From: Candidatus Peribacter sp. UBA2144
Lineage (GTDB): Bacteria; Patescibacteriota; Gracilibacteria; Peribacterales; Peribacteraceae
DNA: 9,087 nt
Direction: 5' to 3'
NCBI GenBank assembly: GCA_002328295.1
Contig: DCXE01000031.1
Span: 1-9,087, forward strand
Shown here: positions 1 through 5,791 of the stretch, in pieces
Position numbering within the stretch: position 1 is the stretch's first letter
Layout of the letters: every line of letters starts with the position of its first letter
Notes under the pieces: model-generated
Told to the model about the DNA's origin: nothing
What the model saw: the letters and a program-made list of their open reading frames with translations, nothing else
The model's database searches: none
Program-made: the position numbers and the translations under genes

Positions 1-1
1 T

Positions 2-3000
2 GTAAGTGCAGGAACAGGAACAACAAACTTCTACAATGCGTACGCGCTTGATTTTGATGGTACTAACGATTTCGTGGATGCGGGCAATCAGTCTGTTTAT
101 GAAATTCAAACTTTTGCAATATCGACTTGGTTCAAAACTTCTACATCTGGATTTAGATACTTCGCATCGGAATATGAAAGCGATGCAAATAGCTGGTATA
201 TTCGAATAAACAGCAATAACACCGCTACTTTCCATGCCGCAGGAAAGAAAGCAACTTCCTCAGCAACAGTTAATGATGGCGTTTGGCATCATGCAGTTGG
301 GGTAAAAGATGCTGTCAATGATTATACAAAACTGTACCTAGATGGATCAGAGGTTGGAACTAACACAGAATCGCCTTTGACCTTCGATTCAACCACTTTC
401 AAGATTGGCATCCTAACCACAGGACCACTTGGTCCATTCGACGGCCTTATCGACGACGTTCGTATGTACAACCGCGCCCTAAGTGCCTCCGAAGTCGCTA
501 ATCTTAATTCGGGTAATCCAAGCACTGGCTCTGGTTACTACACCTTCGGAGGAATGATCGATATTGCAGGTGATCTAAAGAACTACACAGGAAACCTAGT
601 CAGTTCCGGATCAATAACAATGAGTGGTAACTGGCTGAATGTTGGTGACTTTACGCATGACGGAGGTGGAACTGTTAACTTCGACGGATCGGATCAGACC
701 ATTAGTGGTTCAACAGTCTTCTGGAACTTAACTTCAACCGGAGCTTCTGCCGATACTCTTACGTTTGATTACACTTCGCGTCAATCAGTCAGCGGAGCTT
801 TGACCTTGAAAGGTGCATCTGCCAATCTGCTGACTCTTACTACGACAAAGTCAGGATCAGCTTCCAAACTTATTCTCGATGCCTCCGCAGGAACACAAGA
901 CCTGCAATTACTTGATGTCACGGATAATGATGCAACGGGCGGTGCACTCCTTACACCAAGCGGATCAACAGATAGCGAAAATAATACAAATTGGCTGTTT
1001 GGTTACTTCACGGGTACGGGAGACATCCTGGGTAACGTTTGGTACGACAAGGATTACGATGGAGTTAAGGATGCCGGGGAAACTTCGGGGCTGACGAGTG
1101 TTACGCTTGACCTCAGCGGAAATACAATTACAGGAGCTACTCTGAGCATGAGTACAACTTCTGCGTCATCCTCAGGGTCCTACACACTCTCGCCGATTTA
1201 CAGGAGCGATACTTCTGGTTACACAGTTGCAATCAGCGGATCTACAATTTCTGATGGATACAGGAATACGAACTTCACAAGCTCAGGAGGAAATATTGTA
1301 GAGACAGGATCAACTATTACAATCAATTATGGATACAGCTGGTATGGAACAATGAGCGGACTTGTTCTATGGGATGAGGATGGAGATGGAACTCAGGATG
1401 CCGGAGATACAAATGCTATAAGTGGAGCGACGGTAACGCTTACGGGGTCGACCGTAACGGGCGCAAGTTTGAGCCTTACCGCTACTTCAACTTCAACGGG
1501 AGCATTCAACTTCTACGAAGTTCCCGCAAGCAACGGTAATTACACTATCTCGGTTACTAAGGGTGCATCGCACTCCGTAACACTTTCAAATCAAAATCAA
1601 AACGCAATGGGGACAGGTACCCATATGCCTTCTAGTACATTCCTAATGAAGTACAGAACAGGCACGGGTGCCATTAACGGAAAAGTTTGGACTGATTCAG
1701 ACGGAGACGGCGTACACGACGCCGGGGAGAGTGATGCATTCTCGGGAGTGACCCTCTCGTTGTCGGGAACGACAACAACGGGGGCAACTCTCGCCCTAAC
1801 TACGCAGACGGATCTTGCCGGCACTTTCGCATTCAGCGGTGCCGCACTTAGCGACCTGTCGGGACACAGTATACTGTTGACCGATAGTGCCGGCATTATA
1901 CCGTCTGATTATATATCCACAACTTACTCCATCTCTGGAAGTATTGTTGTAGGTACAGGGGCAGCAATAACCCTTGAGTTTGGTTACATTGATGAATCAA
2001 CAGTCACGGGACGCGCTTACGAAGATGCGGATAATGACAGTACTTACGACGTCGGCGAGTCTTACTTCCCTGGCAGAGAAATATCTGTTATCGGAACCAG
2101 CGCGACAGGAGGAGCAGTAAGCGCTTCTGGTACGACAAACAGCGAGGGAATATATTCCATTAGCGGCCTGAACATTTCTAGCGGTTCATATGTGATAGCC
2201 ATCGATCCCCCATCCGGATACACAGCGCGCGATGCAAACAGTGCATCATTTACTGTTACAACTGCAGGATCATCTACTACACAGGATTTCCGATACAGCA
2301 GAACCTCAGCTGCCAGCACAACTACAAGCAGTATCGACAGCGGCGGCACCCGCGGTGAAGGCACTACCCTCGGCGGCGGTGCAGATACAGCCAGCAGTGA
2401 TGTTACGGTGGTGCAAGCAGAGCCGGCAGATGCTCATGCTGCTGCATCTGAAAAAGAGACAAAGGAGATAAAGGAGTCAAAAGAGATGAGGCCAGTGGTG
2501 ACTCCAAGACACGAGGCAGTAATTGATCTGGCAACTAAGCGCGAAGAGAGACGCGAGGCAGCTGAAGCTACAAAGGAGCAAAGAATCAGAGAAGCCGAGC
2601 GAAGGATCAGAGAGATGCCGGATAGCGCCGTAAGTATGATATTCAGTCCTGTGATTCCATCGGTCAAAATCATGCCATTTGTAGAACCGGTAGCAAAGAT
2701 GACCAAAAATGCCCTCAGGAAACTCGCCGAAAGAACAATAGTCGCATTCAGGGGAGCAGGCACGAATGTTGCAGGCACATCGCAACTTGCATACAGCAAG
2801 ACTAAGGATGGAGTTAGCCTAATAACTGAGTCATTCATTGGCGCTGGAGAGAACGTTGTTGATAATTACCAGAGAGAAAGAAGCCTGGCACTTAAGAAGT
2901 CTGAGCTTGATTCCAAAGTCAATCAGCTTGCAAAGAGAGTACTTGTAGGATTTGCAAAGGATCAGGCAAACGATGTTATAGATAGAGCTATTTATAGAAA

Positions 3001-3988
3001 AGATGCTGCAATTTTAATTGCTACAGATAGATTAGGAAAATATGGAATTGTAGTAATGGGTACTGCCAAAGCACTGCAGGAAAGCGCAGTACATTCAGCT
3101 AAATATGCAGGTATTCAGATAGCAAAGAGTATTAATGCTCTAAATGCAGTCGGCGATTTTGTAGTAACTGAATCTGACCTCGCAAGAAGGATTGCAAGCG
3201 ACAGCGTGAAAGAGTTTGCAAGAACATCCGCGGACAGAAGCATCGAAGTCGCCAAAGACGCCGGAGTTAAATTGGCAGCCGCAACATTTAAAAATACAAA
3301 GCAGATTGCGGGCCAGTTCAAAGATTCGTTAGTAATAGCAACCAACGCATCAGAAAAGGGACTTAAAGAAATATCCAAGATAAGCGTAGCAGTTTCTGAT
3401 GAAGTAACAGACGCAGTTCTTGTCGCAAAAGAATCGGTTGGATTCTACGCAAAGAGAACCGCAGAAAACACAAATGCAATTGCATGGAATGCAAGACAGT
3501 ACCTTAAGGATCATTCCAAACCAATTCCGGAACCTCGCAGCTTCAAGACACAGATTGTAAGAGAGAACAATCAAACATTTATTGCATCGCTAAATATAGG
3601 AGTGTTTACAGACATGGGTAATCCTTACAGAAGAACTCCGGTCGTTCTCTTCTCTACTCCAAAGGTTGCAATCACAAACGATGAAGGAATGGTCACGTTC
3701 CACAAGGTAGAAGTTGGAGCGCATGTTCTCGAAATCCACAAGAGCGGACAACAAGTCGAAAAGAGAACATTTATTCTTGAGCCTCCAACAGTTATAGAAG
3801 AAGAGCGAATTGATGTTATTGACGTAACACTCCCGTCAATTCATGTAGTTGTAAACGATCCTCTGTACGACAAGGTCAACGGAGGACGCGGAATTCACTG
3901 GATGATATGGGTCATTGCACTTATGCTCGCTGCAATAAATGTCGAGTGGTGGTGGATGATGTGGAGACGAAGATGGAGGGATATTTAA
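2..3988 (+). CDS. Giant cell-surface protein, 5'-truncated: LamG-like, SdrD B-like repeats, helical stalk, C-terminal membrane anchor
   Basis: The frame is open to the left edge, and residues encoded before the GTG at 74 already belong to the LamG-like fold (ALDFDGTNDFVDAG), so that GTG is not the start. Of 1328 visible residues, about 15-170 are a LamG/concanavalin-A-like lectin domain ending in DDVRMYNRALSASEV. Residues 175-340 are a Ser/Thr/Gly-rich beta region (GNWLNVGDFTHDGG). Four SdrD B-like units begin at residues 344, 453, 560 and 670, each with a DxDxDGxxDxGE-type calcium loop. A Ser/Thr/Gly linker (about 772-805) leads to Lys/Glu/Arg-rich helix and a long amphipathic helical stalk to about 1175. 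About 1180-1262 is a small Ig-like or carboxypeptidase-regulatory-like fold (NDEGMVTFHKVEVG). A hydrophobic segment (about 1298-1316) precedes a WRRRWRDI tail. I infer an exported, membrane-anchored adhesin or stalk protein, tail in the cytoplasm. No LPXTG motif is seen. Its stop codon lies in the inverted repeat of the next element. The ligand is unknown. Confidence 0.9.
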   Translation, partial: VSAGTGTTNFYNAYALDFDGTNDFVDAGNQSVYEIQTFAISTWFKTSTSGFRYFASEYESDANSWYIRINSNNTATFHAAGKKATSSATVNDGVWHHAVGVKDAVNDYTKLYLDGSEVGTNTESPLTFDSTTFKIGILTTGPLGPFDGLIDDVRMYNRALSASEVANLNSGNPSTGSGYYTFGGMIDIAGDLKNYTGNLVSSGSITMSGNWLNVGDFTHDGGGTVNFDGSDQTISGSTVFWNLTSTGASADTLTFDYTSRQSVSGALTLKGASANLLTLTTTKSGSASKLILDASAGTQDLQLLDVTDNDATGGALLTPSGSTDSENNTNWLFGYFTGTGDILGNVWYDKDYDGVKDAGETSGLTSVTLDLSGNTITGATLSMSTTSASSSGSYTLSPIYRSDTSGYTVAISGSTISDGYRNTNFTSSGGNIVETGSTITINYGYSWYGTMSGLVLWDEDGDGTQDAGDTNAISGATVTLTGSTVTGASLSLTATSTSTGAFNFYEVPASNGNYTISVTKGASHSVTLSNQNQNAMGTGTHMPSSTFLMKYRTGTGAINGKVWTDSDGDGVHDAGESDAFSGVTLSLSGTTTTGATLALTTQTDLAGTFAFSGAALSDLSGHSILLTDSAGIIPSDYISTTYSISGSIVVGTGAAITLEFGYIDESTVTGRAYEDADNDSTYDVGESYFPGREISVIGTSATGGAVSASGTTNSEGIYSISGLNISSGSYVIAIDPPSGYTARDANSASFTVTTAGSSTTQDFRYSRTSAASTTTSSIDSGGTRGEGTTLGGGADTASSDVTVVQAEPADAHAAASEKETKEIKESKEMRPVVTPRHEAVIDLATKREERREAAEATKEQRIREAERRIREMPDSAVSMIFSPVIPSVKIMPFVEPVAKMTKNALRKLAERTIVAFRGAGTNVAGTSQLAYSKTKDGVSLITESFIGAGENVVDNYQRERSLALKKSELDSKVNQLAKRVLVGFAKDQANDVIDRAIYRKDAAILIATDRLGKYGIVVMGTAKALQESAVHSAKYAGIQIAKSINALNAVGDFVVTESDLARRIASDSVKEFARTSADRSIEVAKDAGVKLAAATFKNTKQIAGQFKDSLVIATNASEKGLKEISKISVAVSDEVTDAVLVAKESVGFYAKRTAENTNAIAWNARQYLKDHSKPIPEPRSFKTQIVRENNQTFIASLNIGVFTDMGNPYRRTPVVLFSTPKVAITNDEGMVTFHKVEVGAHVLEIHKSGQQVEKRTFILEPPTVIEEERIDVIDVTLPSIHVVVNDPLYDKVNGGRGIHWMIWVIALMLAAINVEWWWMMWRRRWRDI
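1031..2310 (+). repeat. Four tandem SdrD B-like protein repeats (about 109 residues each)
   Basis: Units start at bases 1031, 1358, 1679 and 2009, a spacing of 109, 107 and 110 residues. Each opens with a G-x-V/A-W/Y-like strand and an acidic loop: DKDYDGVKDAGE, DEDGDGTQDAGD, DSDGDGVHDAGE and DADNDSTYDVGE. Each continues with a strand such as VTLDLSGNTITGATL. The first three are close to each other. The fourth has lost the loop glycine and the GATL strand pattern but keeps its acidic ligands. In staphylococcal SdrD and related B repeats such loops bind calcium and stiffen the rod. The same role here is inference. Confidence 0.8.
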
Positions 3989-4005
3989 CGCAGATTACAC
4001 AGATC
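3988..4005 (+). repeat. Left arm of inverted repeat flanking the GxxExxY gene
   Basis: The sequence ACGCAGATTACACAGATC matches the reverse complement of bases 4439-4456 at 17 of 18 positions. The match extends outward to 3986 with one more mismatch, taking in the TAA stop of the surface-protein gene. Related short units (CACTGATT at 4012, GCTGATT at 4022) follow inside, so this end looks like a degenerate array of about 9-10 bp units. Confidence 0.85.
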
Positions 4006-4007
4006 AC

Positions 4008-4037
4008 TAGACACTGATTACGCTGATTTGTTATAGT
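4008..4037 (+). promoter_or_regulatory. Predicted sigma70-type promoter of the GxxExxY gene
   Basis: TAGACA (4008-4013) and TATAGT (4032-4037) each match the consensus at 5 of 6 positions with an 18-bp spacer. Transcription would begin near 4044, almost at the ATG at 4046, giving a leaderless or nearly leaderless mRNA. The promoter lies inside the inverted-repeat cassette, so the gene would carry its own expression signal. Prediction by eye only. Confidence 0.5.
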
Positions 4038-4045
4038 GACCGGCT

Positions 4046-4432
4046 ATGAATTTTTTATATCAAGAGCTTACTTACAAATTACGAGGTATATTATTTGAAG
4101 TCTATAATCTATTAGGTCCAGGACTACCGGAAAAGGCTTATCACAATGCTATAATTCGAGAATTAAAATCTAATCAAATTCACTTTGAGACCGAAAAGGT
4201 AATATACATCAAATATAAAGAGGCTAATGTAGCTAAACAGAGATTAGATTTAGTAATTGACAACAAAATCATAATCGAAATAAAGGCAACTAATAGCATG
4301 CATTCTCTTTTCGAGAAACAAACACTTGCCTATCTCAAGGCATCTAATTATAAACTTGCACTACTCGTAAACTTTGGGGGAGACAGAATAATAATCAATA
4401 GATTTATTGATGAATCAGTGAAATCAGCTTAA
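4046..4432 (+). CDS. GxxExxY family protein (PD-(D/E)xK nuclease-like)
   Basis: This 128-residue protein has the family signature GLPEKAY (residues 26-32) after a helix LRGILFEVYNLLGPG. It also has the PD-(D/E)xK-type core: D68 in RLDLVIDNK, E78 and K80 in IIIEIKA, followed by a helix with QTLAYLKAS and a strand LALLVNFG. Length is normal for the family (about 125 residues). From memory this corresponds to Pfam PDDEXK_3 / TIGR04256. A nuclease-like fold is expected, but substrate and role are not established. The gene appears more AT-rich than its neighbours, has no Shine-Dalgarno sequence, and sits alone inside an inverted-repeat cassette with its own promoter. Its last residues (DESVKSA) are encoded by short motifs shared with the opposite end of the cassette. 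Family assignment is secure; DNA cleavage or mobility is inference. Confidence 0.9.
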   Translation: MNFLYQELTYKLRGILFEVYNLLGPGLPEKAYHNAIIRELKSNQIHFETEKVIYIKYKEANVAKQRLDLVIDNKIIIEIKATNSMHSLFEKQTLAYLKASNYKLALLVNFGGDRIIINRFIDESVKSA

Positions 4433-4438
4433 TAAAAA

Positions 4439-4456
4439 GATCCGTGTAATCTGCGT
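4439..4456 (-). repeat. Right arm of inverted repeat flanking the GxxExxY gene
   Basis: Read on the minus strand it is ACGCAGATTACACGGATC, differing from the left arm at one position. Its outer end overlaps the last base of the lipoprotein stop codon (TGA, 4458-4456). Inside it, within the 3' end of the GxxExxY gene, lie minus-strand copies of GCTGATT (4428-4422) and CACTGATT (4420-4413), mirroring the left side. Confidence 0.85.
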
Positions 4457-5397
4457 CATTCACACACAACCCCCTCTCCCTCGTTCACCCAATCTTTATC
4501 AAACTTAAATATCTGCTTACAAACTAATTCTTTATCATCCCACTCTATAGTTACAGAATCAGGATACAGTACTAAATGTATTTCCTTTCCTTCTTTGAAA
4601 CTTGTTGCAAGCGGCCCCTGCACACCGTGCATTATTATCTCCCCACCTTCCTCAATAGTCTCTAGAACTGTGGATCCACTAAGATTGGATATCGAAAACT
4701 TTTTAACATCCGCAGAGAATACTGCTCCTGTTTCCGTTGCACCCATAAACGGTTCATCACTCGGCGGATCAATAATTATCAACTCCTCTTGCCCGTCACC
4801 ATTAACATCATATCTGTGTCCAATATCTGCCACCGATCCTCCCAGCCTCGCCAATGCAATGGTCTTGGCTTTTTCCTCCTTTTCCTTTTTCAATGCATAC
4901 ATCTTCCTCTTATCGGCCTCATGTTCTTTGTATGCATTATATTCATCGTTATACGCAACAATTTGTTTCTCTTCCAATCCGACAAAGAAATGAAGTTGCC
5001 CGCTTGAGGTTTTTGATTCCTCCCCTTCTCCTGTTTTTGTTCTGATATCTAGCATGAAGGGAGACTTTTGCCATTCATCACGAGTTGCAAAACTGAATCT
5101 TGCGATAGTTGCACCTGATTCCATTGTTATAGACTTTCTACCAAGCGGCATCCTTCTGTCATCGGGAGAAAACCATGTTGCCTGTACATCGGTCTCGTCT
5201 ACGCTCTCTCCAAAGGCTACAACTGCAACTAAATTAGTTTCATCGATATTGAATTTGTCTTTGAATGCAAGCTCATTGAGAGGTGTTTTAAGCGTGCCGC
5301 TTGAGATTCCAAGAAATGTTATCTCCGCCTGCTCAGTCTTAGGTCCACAAGACACAACGAATAAAGCTGAAAGTGTTATTAGTAGAAATCGTTTCAT
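4456..5397 (-). CDS. Predicted lipoprotein of unknown function
   Basis: The 313-residue product starts with a typical lipoprotein signal peptide: MKR, a hydrophobic stretch, and the lipobox VVSC with the acylated Cys at residue 17. It should be exported and anchored to the outer face of the membrane. Residues 23-140 look beta-rich. Residues about 150-185 are a charged, probably coiled-coil helix (YKEHEADKRKMYALKKEKEEK). Residues 197-209 (DVNGDGQEELIII) resemble the Asp/Asn-rich calcium loop of FG-GAP or dockerin-like repeats. The C-terminal part is again beta-rich and ends GEGVVCE. I do not recognise the family. The gene is convergent with the surface-protein gene, separated from it only by the GxxExxY cassette, and its TGA stop lies in the cassette's right repeat. 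A partnership with the surface protein is possible but unsupported. No Shine-Dalgarno is seen before the ATG. Confidence 0.85.
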   Translation of the reverse strand: MKRFLLITLSALFVVSCGPKTEQAEITFLGISSGTLKTPLNELAFKDKFNIDETNLVAVVAFGESVDETDVQATWFSPDDRRMPLGRKSITMESGATIARFSFATRDEWQKSPFMLDIRTKTGEGEESKTSSGQLHFFVGLEEKQIVAYNDEYNAYKEHEADKRKMYALKKEKEEKAKTIALARLGGSVADIGHRYDVNGDGQEELIIIDPPSDEPFMGATETGAVFSADVKKFSISNLSGSTVLETIEEGGEIIMHGVQGPLATSFKEGKEIHLVLYPDSVTIEWDDKELVCKQIFKFDKDWVNEGEGVVCE

Positions 5398-5463
5398 AGT
5401 ATCTGGAATAGTACCATATTTTATTAAAGATCAATAAATTGAAATTTGTTAAGAATACTTTGT

Positions 5464-5483
5464 GTTCCGCTCGGGAGCGGAAC
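5464..5483. repeat. Perfect 8-bp hairpin (GTTCCGCT / AGCGGAAC)
   Basis: GTTCCGCT, loop CGGG, AGCGGAAC form a perfect inverted repeat; two further G-U pairs are possible outside it. Neither side is followed by a T-run, so a classical intrinsic terminator is not supported. It lies between two divergent genes and may be a dispersed repeat or a protein binding site. Confidence 0.65.
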
Positions 5484-5584
5484 GTCTTATGACCTTATTT
5501 AATGCTGAACAGTCGATTGTATAAATAGTTTTTACAAGAGATGGCATTGACGAGGATTTTACAGATGACACTATTAGATACCGG

Positions 5585-5623
5585 CCCGCCCACCCATCGC
5601 TTACCCACCCCATGGGGGGCGGG
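5585..5623. repeat. C-rich/G-rich tract with inverted repeat and possible minus-strand G-quadruplex
   Basis: CCCGCCC (5585-5591) can pair with GGGCGGG (5617-5623). The minus strand of 5585-5611 holds five G-runs of 3-4 bases separated by 1, 8, 1 and 1 bases, a near-canonical G-quadruplex pattern with one slightly long loop. The tract is a sharp GC-rich island in AT-rich flanks about 170 bases upstream of recA. Function is unknown. Confidence 0.5.
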
Positions 5624-5746
5624 TGTATTTATAGAATGTAAGCCTACTTAACAATATTCTATCAGATAATAAATAACTGACTCATCAACTCCTACTTCTT
5701 GATTTGACGAGCCAATCATTTACTATGGTGTACGTTCAATCACCTA

Positions 5747-5752
5747 TATACT
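5747..5752 (+). promoter_or_regulatory. Possible -10 element for recA
   Basis: TATACT matches the -10 consensus at 5 of 6 positions and lies 39 bases before the recA ATG. No good -35 box is found at 16-18 bases upstream; TTGACG at 5704-5709 is too far away. Weak prediction. Confidence 0.3.
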
Positions 5753-5791
5753 TTACTTAACATTTATTAACCCCATCCCCTATTAAATATC

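Larger units (their letters stand above)
3986..4458. mobile_element. Candidate inverted-repeat-flanked GxxExxY cassette (about 470 bp)
   Basis: A single small gene is enclosed by terminal inverted repeats of 20 bp with 18 matches. A promoter lies just inside the left repeat, and extra short motifs (CACTGATT, GCTGATT) are mirrored inside both ends. The cassette fills exactly the gap between two convergent genes, and each terminal repeat includes the stop codon of the adjacent gene. No target-site duplication is visible and no transposase is encoded. It could therefore be a non-autonomous element, a repeat-borne gene mobilised by its own nuclease-like product, or an old fixed insertion. Mobility is inference; the repeat structure is directly visible. 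Confidence 0.5.
5398..5791. other. Intergenic region between divergent lipoprotein gene and recA
   Basis: No convincing gene or tRNA is seen. It contains an 8-bp hairpin at 5464-5483, a C-rich then G-rich tract at 5585-5623, and an AT-rich stretch with possible promoter elements for recA. Minus-strand TTGATC (5432-5427) with TACTAT 15 bases further on is a weak candidate promoter for the lipoprotein gene. No LexA-like operator of the Bacillus or Escherichia type was recognised. Confidence 0.6.

Noticed and set aside
74..76. GTG as the start codon of the surface-protein gene
   Set aside because: The frame is open back to the window edge and the residues before it complete the LamG-like strand pattern, so the gene begins outside the window.
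322..3574. Several minus-strand open frames of 60-134 codons inside the surface-protein gene
   Set aside because: They lie opposite a clearly coding frame with recognisable domains and show no protein features of their own.
4438..4458. TGA read as glycine (alternative code), extending the lipoprotein into the repeat
   Set aside because: recA, dnaB and the 1328-codon surface frame contain no in-frame TGA, which would be expected if TGA encoded Gly.
3986..4458. The inverted repeats acting as one terminator hairpin for the convergent genes
   Set aside because: The arms are separated by more than 430 bases, and neither arm is a hairpin by itself.
4595..5437. Plus-strand open frames opposite the lipoprotein gene
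   Set aside because: The minus-strand frame has a full signal peptide and lipobox; the plus-strand frames are low-complexity Ser/Leu/Phe-rich shadows.
5541..5651. Short open frame of 36 codons starting ATGGCATTG
   Set aside because: Its sequence is dominated by translation of the C-rich/G-rich tract (GPPTHRLPTPWGAG), and no family or ribosome site supports it.
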